From assembly GCA_037501455.1 (NCBI GenBank), contig CM074865.1:40406501-40470500 (forward strand): 64,000 nt of DNA, written 5' to 3'. This DNA is from Lantana camara. Taxonomy: Eukaryota > Streptophyta > Magnoliopsida > Lamiales > Verbenaceae. Below, piece by piece: positions 1-9,700 of this stretch; position 1 is the stretch's first letter, and each line of letters opens with the position of its first letter. The position numbers were made by a program, and so were the translations under genes. Below the pieces are notes generated by a model. It saw only the letters and a program-made list of their open reading frames with translations, was not told the DNA's origin and made no database searches.

Positions 1-1602
1 CATCCGGGTAAAGCCAACGTGGTGGCGGATGCTTTGAGTAGGAAAGTGAATGTTTCAGGTTTGGAAGCAGGTTCTAGTAGACAGGCTTCAGTAGTTCTGG
101 TTTCAGAGGCTCGATTGGCTAATATTTCGGTTCAGCCGGTTTTGAAGCAGAGATTGATAGAAGCTCAATCTGTGGATCCGGAGATTCAGAAATTAGTAAC
201 TAAGTCAAGGATTGATCCTGAAACCAAGTTTGGATTTGATGATTCGGGATTGTTTCGATTTAAGGCTCGGGTTTGTGTTCCGGAAGGATTTAAGCAGTTG
301 GTACTTGATGAAGCCCACAAGTCAGCGTATGCAGTACATCCCGGTACCACCAAAATGTACAAGGATCTAAGGACTTTATACTGGTGGAACGGCATGAAGA
401 GAGACGTTGCTAACTATGTTAGAAGATGTCAAACATGCCAAGTGGTGAAAGCAGAACACCAGAAACCGGGAGGAACTCTCCAACCACTTCCAATACCCGA
501 GTGGAAGTGGGAGCAAGTGACAATGGACTTTGTGTCCGGCTTGCCAAGGACCAAAGGAGGTTCTGACGGGATTTGGGTGATTATTGATAGGTTGACGAAG
601 TCGGCGCACTTTCTTAAAATGAAGATGTCTGATAAGGTTCCTAAGTTGGCCCGGTTATATCGAAAAGAGATTGTCCGATTACATGGTTGCCCGGTTAGCA
701 TTGTTTCAGATAGAGATCCTCGGTTTACGTCCAGTTTTTGGCAGGAATTGCAGAAATGTTTGGGGACGAAGCTCCACTTCAGTACTGCATTTCACCCACA
801 GACGGATGGCCAGTCAGAAAGGCTAATAAGGTATCTCGAGGACATGCTTCGTGCTTGTGCCTTAGATTATCAGGATTCGTGGGATGAACAGTTGGATTTG
901 ATTGAGTATGCCTACAACAACAGCTTTCAGTCTTCTATTGGGATGGCACCGTATGAGGCGTTATATGGAAGAAAGTGCCGATCCCCTCTCTTTTGGGATA
1001 TTGATGAGTGGAGATGGACCAAAGATGGAAAGCTCGAAAGGGCTAAGAAATCTAAGGAAATTCAGGATACCATCGAGAGGGTGAAAGTGATTAAACAGAG
1101 GTTGAAAGTGGCTCAAGACCGACAGAAAAGTTATGCAGATAAGAGAAGACGACCCTTAGAGTTCGAGAAAGGAGATAAGGTCTTTTTAAAGGCATCTCCT
1201 AGAAAAGGGTACGCTCGAATTGGTAAAGGCGGGAAGCTTAACCCACGCTACTTAGGCCCCTTTGAGATCCTTGATCGAGTTGGGGAAGTGGCTTACAGAC
1301 TTGAATTACCGCCGAGTTTGACCGGGATTCACAATGTGTTCCATGTTTCACAGCTTCGGAAACATTATCCCGATGAGTCTTCTATTCTTCCGGTTGAGAA
1401 AGTTCAGTTAGAGCCGGATTTGACCTTTAAGAAGTATCCAGTTCAGGTGTTGGATCGGAAGATGCAAGAATTGAGGAATAGACAGATCCCTCTTGTGAAA
1501 GTCTTGTGGCGTGATCAAGAATCCGAAAAAGCTACTTGGGAGACCGAGGATAAGATGAAACAGTTGTATCCGGATCTTTTCAAGACCTCGCCTCGGACCT
1601 GA
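1..1602 (+). CDS. E1 gag-pol 3' part: RNase H end, integrase, chromodomain
   Basis: Partial Ty3/gypsy polyprotein, open from the first base of the window to a TGA at 1600-1602 (533 codons), so the true start lies upstream. It opens with the end of RNase H ([15 protein letters not shown]). Integrase follows: an N-terminal zinc-binding domain ending CQTCQ, then a catalytic core with D176 (TMDFVSG), D237 (VSDRDPRF) and E273 (GQSERL), exactly 35 residues between the last two. Next come the GPY/F-type module (LNPRYLGPFEIL) and a C-terminal chromodomain-like tail with TWETEDKM and YPDLF. This order is typical of chromoviruses of the Tekay/Del group. There are no stops or frameshifts in the visible part, so E1 may be fairly young. 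Integrase would join the cDNA to chromatin in the nucleus, and the chromodomain probably biases it toward heterochromatin (family knowledge). Confidence 0.95.
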   Translation, partial: HPGKANVVADALSRKVNVSGLEAGSSRQASVVLVSEARLANISVQPVLKQRLIEAQSVDPEIQKLVTKSRIDPETKFGFDDSGLFRFKARVCVPEGFKQLVLDEAHKSAYAVHPGTTKMYKDLRTLYWWNGMKRDVANYVRRCQTCQVVKAEHQKPGGTLQPLPIPEWKWEQVTMDFVSGLPRTKGGSDGIWVIIDRLTKSAHFLKMKMSDKVPKLARLYRKEIVRLHGCPVSIVSDRDPRFTSSFWQELQKCLGTKLHFSTAFHPQTDGQSERLIRYLEDMLRACALDYQDSWDEQLDLIEYAYNNSFQSSIGMAPYEALYGRKCRSPLFWDIDEWRWTKDGKLERAKKSKEIQDTIERVKVIKQRLKVAQDRQKSYADKRRRPLEFEKGDKVFLKASPRKGYARIGKGGKLNPRYLGPFEILDRVGEVAYRLELPPSLTGIHNVFHVSQLRKHYPDESSILPVEKVQLEPDLTFKKYPVQVLDRKMQELRNRQIPLVKVLWRDQESEKATWETEDKMKQLYPDLFKTSPRT

Positions 1603-1612
1603 GGACAGGTCC
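1595..1612 (+). other. E1 stop-codon hairpin with GAGGAC loop
   Basis: The stem GGACCT / AGGTCC (6 bp, perfect) closes the loop GAGGAC. The pol stop codon TGA (1600-1602) overlaps the stem-loop junction. The polypurine tract follows directly. The same arrangement with different stem bases occurs in E2, E4, E6, E7 and E10, so a conserved structure is likely; its function is not known. Confidence 0.7.
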
Positions 1613-1616
1613 TTTT

Positions 1617-1630
1617 GAAGGAGGGAGGGT
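1617..1630 (+). promoter_or_regulatory. E1 polypurine tract (PPT)
   Basis: Purine run GAAGGAGGGAGGG directly 5' of the LTR start. It would prime plus-strand DNA synthesis. Confidence 0.85.
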
Positions 1631-1989
1631 TGTAACATCCCGACTGATCAGACTTTTCAGGTAACCTCTTATGTGCGCTATTTAATTAGTTCTTTAAGTG
1701 ATTATGTGATATTAACTGTCAACGTGGATCATTTGAAGTTATTTGAACTTATTTGCTTTGATATGAATTTGGTTACCCTTGATCGTTTAACTTTTCTTGT
1801 TTGGTATTTTATTCGTTTCGGGTTCGTATTTAATTCTAATTTTGTGAATTTGTGATATTTGTTAATTATATGTTTTATGAACTCGTTTATGTGCTCGTTA
1901 TATGTTTTGGTTGCTTTTTGGGTTCGTTTTGGAGATGGGACCTAAAGGAGGCTAAAGAGCACTTAGCGCTCCTTGGGTTCCGGAACGCG

Positions 1990-2377
1990 TATCTTGAGCT
2001 CGGGAATTCGGATTCGAATTCTGTCACCTCCATTGAACTCGTTTCGACGATTCGGGTTCGATGGGACAAGCCTCATATTTTTCTAAGCTCGTTAAGACCT
2101 CCGTATTTCACCCGTAACGAGCCCCTTAAGCTTGGAAGCTACCTTTTGACCTCATGAGACCTTGTGGACCCCACCTTAACCTTATCTAGCCCTTAACCAT
2201 GAGATATAACTTGAGTTAAGCTCTCCCTCAGCTTTTTCCCAAGAGAAACCAAGCCAATCCTTCTCTCTTTCACCCATTTCGATCAGCAACCAAGGAAGCA
2301 AGGAAGAAGAAGAAAACCTTTGTCCAATCTTGTGTTTTCAAGCTCAAATCTTCATCTAAACTTCTCCAAATTGAAAG
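1990..2377 (+). promoter_or_regulatory. E1 LTR promoter region and AUG-free leader with 5' splice site
   Basis: The block CTTGAGCTCGGGAATTCGG at about 1993-2011 recurs in the LTRs of E3-E8. A TATA-like GATATAAC lies near 2202. From there to 2377 there is no ATG. The stretch ends AAAG|GTAAGT, a near-consensus plant 5' splice site at 2377/2378. The transcription start is inferred, not observed. Confidence 0.55.
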
Positions 2378-2661
2378 GTAAGTTCATGGTTGTCTTCTTC
2401 ACTCTCTCTTCTATCTTTTATGTGTTCTTGAGTTCAATTCTTTGGTTGAATCATGAGTTTGAGCAAGCATGTGAATAGTAGTAGTTGGGAGATTGGTTTG
2501 ATTCTTGCTCCTTACTTGTTTCCTTGAGTTTTGTTGTTGTTTTTTTATGTTTCTAAGACTTGTTTCCTAGCATTTATTGCTTTTCCTTGCATGGTAGTTG
2601 GAGCATGAATGTTTGGTTTTGGTTTTGGAGTTGCTAAGTTACTGTAGTGCCGTCTGTGTGT

Positions 2662-2888
2662 TTTCTGTACCGTGACACGGGCGTGTCACGGTTTGCTTTT
2701 TTTGGTGACACGGGCGTGTCACCTTTAATTTTTCGTTTTCGTTTTTCTGTACCGTGACACGGGGGTGTCACGGTTTACTCTTTGTTGGTGACACGGGCGT
2801 GTCACCTTTTGGTTTCGTTTTCGTTTTTCTGTACTGAGACACGGGGGTGTCTCAGCTTGCCTTTCCCGGGGGACACGGGCGTGTCTCC
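2662..2888 (+). repeat. E1 palindrome cluster: three ~82-bp units, six hairpins
   Basis: Six compact hairpins share the core ACAC-GGGC/GGGG-GTGT: 2669-2692 (stem ACCGTGACACG), 2704-2723 (GGTGACACG), 2751-2774 (ACCGTGACAC), 2787-2806 (GGTGACACG), 2834-2855 (CTGAGACAC) and 2869-2888 (GGGGACACG). They sit in three tandem units of about 82 bp, each with one outer-CC and one outer-GG hairpin. Outer stem changes are matched on the other arm (GTGA/TCAC versus GAGA/TCTC). Confidence 0.85.
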
Positions 2889-3112
2889 TAGGAACTCTAG
2901 TTTCGTTCGTTTGTTTCCTTTCGGTTGTTCTTGTTGATTATTCTTGCCTCGTATGATATATGCTCTTATATGAATTATTTGCTTGTAATTGGCCTTAATG
3001 TGAATTCATTTCATATCATTTGCATCATAAGCATACATATTCATGTACCGAGCGTCAATGTGGTTCATATTGAGTCTAAGAGTGTTCCTTTGTTGTTTGT
3101 CTTGTTCAGAGG

Positions 3113-3117
3113 ATCTT
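3113..3117 (+). repeat. E2 target-site duplication, left (ATCTT)
   Basis: ATCTT directly precedes the E2 5' LTR and is repeated at 14501-14505 directly after the 3' LTR. It fixes both ends of E2 and shows that the E1 LTR is the insertion site. Confidence 0.95.
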
Positions 3118-4251
3118 TGTAACAGCCCGATTCAGGGCCAAGTTGAGAAAGGTAAGTAAAGGGTAATTCAGGAAGCGTTTATAACCTCGATCCTTATTAA
3201 TCCTTTTCATGCATTGCATTTTATGTGACCTATATGCTTTTATATGATATAATTTTCGTAGATTTAATTCTTTTCTCTATTTAATTTATACTTTGAAACT
3301 CTTTGCATAAAATCCTAGAATTCTAGTATTCATTCCTTTCCAGCACCTAAAACCCCTTCATATACTTCAAAACCCATTCCTACAGTTTTAGGTTGGAAAT
3401 TACAAAAATACCCCTACAACTCAAAATATTCCTACATTTCCCGAAACACTTCCACTACCCAATATTTTAACCAAAAGAATCCTCATATTATTTCGAGGAT
3501 CGTGATACTCTCCGTGAACCACAATTCCCATCCTAACTCCCGTAGTATCAAAAATCGGCAAAAACCCTAGCTTATGAGTCGATCATCAATAAATCCTTAT
3601 TCATCTACTTTTTGATATTCAAAATTATAACCAAAACGACCCTCAAATTATTTTATGAATTTTCATGCATTTACCAAAAACTCGATTTCATCCATAGCAT
3701 ATTTATAAATATTTTCCTATTTAAAAATCATCATTTTATTTTAAAACAATTAGCTTTTAATCAATAGTCGAAATTATACTTAAAACGATCCTTGAATTTT
3801 CCTTTATATTATAGTGATTTTTCCAAACTCTAAACTTTATCATAGCTTCGTTTATATGATTTTTCTTATGATTTTCATCATCTTTAGTATTCATAATTTA
3901 TAAACAAAAACTCCAAATATTTCATATTTATAATCAAAACGAAGCTCACTTTTCACTCATTCTATTATTAATTCACTACATCAAAATTTTATCTCTCGAC
4001 TCTTGAATAAATTTTATATTATTTTTACATTTATTTTTAATCAAAATGACATCATCCATGACCTCATGGTCTTCTAGAAGGATTAAACAAATGGGCATAA
4101 TTTTTCCACATTTCCTAGTTAATTACCTAGCATTTGTTCATGAAATAATTTAACCACATCTCCAACTTAATTACCAAGCATTTGTTCAAATCTTAGGCAA
4201 CCACATCTCCCATAAACTTTCATTTATTGCTTAGAAACCCCTCATGACTAC

Positions 4252-4355
4252 CTATAAATACCCCCCTTGAGCCTCATTTATACCTCACAATTCAACACAC
4301 AAAATCACTCTCTCCCTCTCCATTCTCACGCCACAACCCTCCCTCTCTCTCTAAG
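4252..4355 (+). promoter_or_regulatory. E2 promoter, short leader exon and 5' splice site
   Basis: A strong TATA box, CTATAAATA, is followed by a C/T-rich leader of about 70 nt without any ATG. It ends CTCTCTAAG|GTATG at 4355/4356. If spliced to the acceptor at 6732/6733 (GTGATTTCAG|CATT), the mRNA would carry an 80-nt leader whose first AUG is the gag start at 6741. The 2.4-kb unspliced leader contains many AUGs. The 3' LTR has the same signals (TATA about 12313-12321). Confidence 0.65.
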
Positions 4356-5540
4356 GTATGTTTTCTTCTATTATTTCATGCTTTATATAATGTTCTTAGT
4401 ATAGAAATATTAGTAGCATGTCTAGAATTAATTAAATTATGCTTTAGGAAATTATTTTATGAAATATGTGCATAATTGTTAGTTTAAATAACAATGTGTG
4501 TACATTATGAAATTTTATTCAATTAAATGCATGAATCATGATATGATATAATGTTCTTATGTATTTAAATGCTTATGATCTTGTTTGAATAAATTCATGC
4601 CTATAGTAATTTATTTAGAATTATTTTTCATAGAAAGTTCATATATTTTGCTATATTAAGCTTTAATCTTATGTTATGAATATGAATGTGATAGAACATG
4701 TTACACACCCTCTTTGAATATTCAAATGAGTTCAAGAACATGTTCATAATGTTCTTGGATATGTGTGTGTGCATGTGTGTGCCGTGAGCTATGTGTGTGT
4801 GTGTGTGAAATTAATTTTGTGTTATAAAGTGTTTAATTCATATGAAATTGAATAGTAAATGTTTTTAATAGTAATTTTGATTTTTTGGTCAACTAAAATA
4901 CCCTTTATTTCGAAATTATTTAAAAAATAATTATAAAATAAGTTTTGGAATTTTTAAAGAAATAATTTCCCAAAATTTTCCAAAAATCAATAAACTATGT
5001 AATGTTTTTCAAAAGATAACCTACATTATCAAATTAAACCTTGAATTTCATTTCAAACCTTACAATTAAAATTATAATATAGTTAATAAATATTTGATTA
5101 GTTAAAGATTCCATAAACCCTGAATTTATTAATTAAACGGGTGAATTTAGGGTTTACCGGGAAATCTTTAACGCAACACATAATGTGTACCTTCTATAAT
5201 TATTTACTACATTGTTGTGTGCAATTGGATTAGTTAGGAACCAAGAACCTAGTTCTGAGTCAGTAGTAGCTATTACTTTCAGGCGAACATAGGATCGAAG
5301 AGTGGAATCCTCACACTTCCACTTAAGTCTCGGTACCGGTGAGGGTTTTAAATCTTTTCAACTGAAATCATGATAAAATACTTTACTTTATTTTCTTGAA
5401 TTTCCTTTCAAGTTATTCTTCCCTTTATGGGAAGGTAATTCTTGTTAATTATTGAAAACATACATTTACCCGAGAAGTACTTAGTACCTTTTTACGGGTA
5501 AATATTCTCGTCTTGCAAGTAAAAATTATTGTTTTTCCTA

Positions 5541-5750
5541 TGGGCCCGGTGGTATTGGTAGAAGTAGTAGTCCGGGAGGCACGGGCCGAGGTCTACTATT
5601 ATACCAGCCGCCAACTAGATCTTGGTGGTGGTCTAACTGGAGGTTAGTTATTCCACACCAAGTGACGGGAAAAGGTACGTCCCTCCCACAATCTTGTTCA
5701 TCGTCACTAGGGCTTGCAACCCTACGTGACACCGGAGGAAGAAGGATGGT
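5541..5750 (+). other. E2 GC-rich structured island in 5' LTR
   Basis: The island begins GGGCCCGG and ends CCGGAGGAAGAAGG, in otherwise AT-rich DNA. Visible hairpins: 5633-5647 (CTAAC-TGGAG-GTTAG), and 5703-5730, where GTCAC/GTGAC and AGGG/CCCT enclose the loop CTTGCAA. The loops GGAG and TTGCAA are shared with the islands of E5, E6, E8, E9 and E10, while stems differ. The copy in the 3' LTR is at about 13603-13812. Confidence 0.65.
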
Positions 5751-6445
5751 ATTCTCGTATTGGTTTTATTAAGCACCGACACCTTGATCAGTGTCGTTAC
5801 TATTTTTCTCGGATTTTACGGTGTTAAGGTTGGAGACGCCTAACTTGCGGGCATAAAATCATTTTCAAAACGGTTCATAGATTTTCTAAAGTATTGCCTA
5901 TATTCCCCCTACTCCTATTTCAACAAATATGAACCGGATATTATTGTCATATACTTATTTGTTACTATATAGTATATATATATTTCGAACCAAGACTTTC
6001 TTGGTCAAAACATTTTCAAAATCTTACTTAAAATCCTAAATCTCAAACCCCCCGTCACTTAGTCATTTTGACTAACCCTCCTACTCTTTTAATTCATGGT
6101 TTCAGGAATCGTTACAGCGACGCCTTAGAGGTATCTTGAAGCTTTAAGGTGTCACTTTCCAGTCGTTTAGATTAATCACAAGTGCATGTACAGCTTTCAA
6201 TAAGCACTCTTTCGTGAATATAAACCTATCGTTGTAATCACTTATCCAACTTAATATCATGTGTCTCGTTATATATTGTTCCCCTTTTTATTGTTTAAGT
6301 TTATCTCCGTTGCATTTAAATTTTATACTCTGGTATTGTATAGTCTTGTCCGTTCGCCGAAGTATTTCTCGAGTGCTAGGTCTCACATCCACTCGGGAAG
6401 TACAACGGTGCGGGGTTGTAGTGTTAAGGGGCGCTACAGCTAAGG

Positions 6446-6457
6446 TGGTATCAGAGC
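6446..6457 (+). promoter_or_regulatory. E2 primer binding site (initiator-Met tRNA)
   Basis: TGGTATCAGAGC, complementary to the 3' end of plant initiator-Met tRNA, 7 nt after the 5' LTR. It primes minus-strand DNA synthesis. It lies inside the predicted leader intron. Confidence 0.95.
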
Positions 6458-6740
6458 ATCAGGTTTAGATAGAGAGAAGCATACTAACCTTGATGCATAT
6501 ATATATGACGCATTTTGATCATTTTACACTGTTATTTCATGTTACTTTACATTTCTGCATCATGAGTCTTAGAGTCGCTTCAAGATACCAGCAGGACCGT
6601 GAGTACTAATGTTATTTCTTTCTGCACTTTATGCTTGATAATTGATGTTATTTGGTGGTTATTGTTCTGAAATGATCTTTGAGACATTCTTACCCTACAT
6701 GCATTATATTTCCTATGTAATTGTGATTTCAGCATTCATC

Positions 6741-9700
6741 ATGCCTCTACGAAAGACACTACGAAACAATTCTCCTTCACCACAAGATCCACCAGGACAC
6801 CCCGAACTCGTAGAAGCCTTAAGGCAATTCGTTCGAACTTGTACACCTGGAAATAACCCTACCAACGAGCGATCCTTAGAAAGGTTTCTCCGAATGAATC
6901 CCCCAAAATTCTTTGGAGAACCTAATGACCTGAAGGCTGAAAACTGGATAGCTAGTTTGGAAAAGATTTATGAAGCTATGGATATATTTCCCGAGGAACG
7001 GGAACGAGTGCAGTACGCAGCCTTTCTCTTAGAAGGACCCGCTTTGAGCTGGTGGAAGCACGTCAAGTTAACCTGGATAGAAGACCACACTGATTACAGT
7101 TGGGCGGAGTTTGTGAAGGAATTTCAGAATAAGTATATTCCTCAAGTGATAAGGGACACTCGAGAGGCTGAATTCATGACTTTAACACAAGGTTATATGT
7201 CAGTAGCAGAATACGAGGCAAGGTTTGTGAGGCTAATCCAGTATGCTCCACATATTTTAAATGATGAACGAAGGAAGACCAAGCGATTCATTGATGGATT
7301 GAAGCCAGACCTTCGATGGGCTTTAGCTTCATTAGATATTGAAACTTATAACAAAGCAGTCGATAAAGCCCTAAAGACCGAAGCAGCTCACAAGAATATT
7401 CGTCTGGCAGCTAATCGCCCTGGTCCCCCTCAAAATAAGCCCTTTCAAGGAATGAAACGACCTGCTGGACCATCCAGCCAGAAATTTGGGAAGAAACCCA
7501 CACCAGCCCAGCAAAAGCCTAAGTCAGTCCCATCCAATTCACAAGAGGAGATCACTTGTGAATATTGTCACAAACCGGGACATACTGAACAAGACTGTCG
7601 AAAGAAAGCTGGCACATGTTTGTGGTGTGGAGACCCTAATCACCAGTTTAATACATGCCCAAAGAAACCGGGGCTTAAGGAAAAGGAGAAGACTGTGGGA
7701 AAATCTGGAAAGCCACTTGTCAAAGGAAAAGCTTACGCGTTGGAAGGAAACGAGGATCCAGACCCTTCGGATATTGTGGAAGGTACGGTACACATCTTAA
7801 ACACGCCAGTTAAGGTCTTATATGACCCTGGTGCCACGCATTCATTCATTGCATCCAATTTATGTGCGCGTTTAAATTTTCCACTTGAATGCTCATCATA
7901 TAATTTCGAGATAAGTTCCCCTTTGGGAGCTTGTTTAATAACGGATCGAGTATATAAACGCTGCCCTATACAAATTGGTGATCGTTACTACCCAATGGAT
8001 CTTATTGAACTTCCGATAACGAGATATGGAATTATTCTGGGAATGGATTGGCTCTACAAATACCATGCTAAGTTGGATTGTTTCAAGAAAGAAATCATCT
8101 TAGGACAAGATGAAAGTAGGATTCTTGAAGACAAGAGATCAGTGGCAATCATTTCTATGACAGAAGCTAAGAAGTTGGTTCAGAAGGGAGCTACAGGGTT
8201 CATTGCCTATCTCCTAAATAGGCCAAAGGACCAACTTAAAGTTGAGGAGGTAGAAGTGGTAAATGAGTTTCTCGACGTTTTTCCAGAACACCTAAACTCA
8301 CTACCACCAGATCGCGAGTTAGAATTTGTAATCGATACGATTCCTGGGGCAGAGCCTTTCTCTAAAACCCCTTATCGGATGGCCCCAGCCGAACTTCAAG
8401 AGTTGAGAAAACAACTTGATGATTTGATTGAATCAGGATACATCCGTCCCAGTACATCACCTTGGGGAGCACCAGTGTTGTTTGTAAAGAAGAAAGATGG
8501 GACATTACGGATGTGCATCGATTACCGAGAACTTAATCGAATGACCATAAAGAACAAATACCCTCTACCCCATATAGAGGAGTTATTTGATGTCCTTCAA
8601 GGATCTAGAGTCTATTCTAAGTTAGACTTAAGGCAAGGGTATTATCAATTAAAGATTAGGGAGGAAGATATCCCTAAAACAGCTTTCAATACCCGCTATG
8701 GACACTTTGAATTCATAGTAATGCCTTTCGGATTGACCAATGCACCTGCTGCATTCATGGACATGATGCACCGGATATTCCGACCATGTTTGGATAAATT
8801 TGTGGTCATTTTCATCGATGACATACTGGTATTTTCCAAAACACCTGAGGAACATGCTGAACATCTTCGCATAGTGTTAAGTACTTTGCAAGATCATAAG
8901 CTATATGCTAAGTTCAGTAAATGTGAGTTCTGGATAGAAAAAGTTGCATTCCTCGGACATATAATCTCGGGATCAGGTGTTGAGGTAGATCCTTCAAAGA
9001 TTGAAGCAATTACAAATTGGAAAGTACCAAGGAATCCCTCAGAGGTGAGAAGTTTCCTAGGACTTGCAGGCTATTACCGCAGGTTTGTAAAGGACTTCTC
9101 TAAGATAGCCGCACCTCTTACAAAGTTAACAAAGAAAGAAAGAAAGTTTGAATGGACTGAACAATGCAAACAAAGTTTTCAAGAATTAAAGCAACGATTG
9201 ACATCTGCACCAGTACTAACCTTACCTGAAGGGAAGGAAGGTTATACAGTCTATACCGATGCCTCTAAAGAAGGGCTAGGTTGCGTATTAATGCAGCACG
9301 GAAAAGTGATAGCTTATGCCTCAAGAAAGCTCAAACCTCATGAGGAAAACTACCCTACTCATGACTTGGAATTAGCAGCAATTGTGTTTGCTCTTGTCAA
9401 GTGGAGACATTATCTTTACGGGGTTACCTTTGAAGTTTTCACTGATCACAAGAGCCTACGATACCTTTTTACTCAAAAGGAGTTGAACATGAGGCAAAGG
9501 AGATGGATGGAATTTCTGGAAGATTACGACTGTGTAATCCAGTACCATCCAGGAAAAGCTAACGTAGTGGCTGATGCTTTAAGTCGGAAATCAAGCTTAG
9601 CATCACTCTCAAGAAAGCCTTCAAGTAACCCACAAAAATCGGTGAAAGTAATCTCACGAGCTCGATTAGCAAATTTAGTGGTATTGTCGCCACTAAAGGA

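Larger units (their letters stand above)
1631..3117 (+). mobile_element. E1 3' LTR, first part (interrupted by E2)
   Basis: The LTR starts TGTAACATCCCGAC right after the PPT. It is split by E2 after 3117 and resumes at 14506, ending TGTTACA at 15868; total about 2850 bp. It contains a conserved upstream block (about 1990-2060), a possible TATA (GATATAAC near 2202), an AUG-free leader, a splice-donor-like AAAG|GTAAGT at 2377/2378, and a cluster of palindromes (2662-2888). The 5' LTR lies outside the window. Confidence 0.9.
3118..6438 (+). mobile_element. E2 5' LTR (3321 bp)
   Basis: Runs from TGTAACAGCCCG to GCGCTACA. It is AT-rich apart from a GC-rich island at 5541-5750. TATA box CTATAAATA lies at about 4252-4260 and a splice donor at 4355/4356. 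Unlike the other LTRs here it lacks an obvious cluster of GC-rich palindromes and the GCTAGGCGG inverted pair, so it belongs to a more distant subfamily. Confidence 0.95.

Noticed and set aside
6439..6470. Possible tRNA gene because of the tRNA-complementary sequence
   Set aside because: Only 12 nt match the 3' end of initiator-Met tRNA, at PBS position; no cloverleaf.
6642..6740. Longer N-terminus for E2 Gag starting at 6642
   Set aside because: The extension is hydrophobic and unlike Gag starts. A splice acceptor ends at 6732, and E7 Gag begins with a comparable basic MPPRR peptide right after its acceptor.
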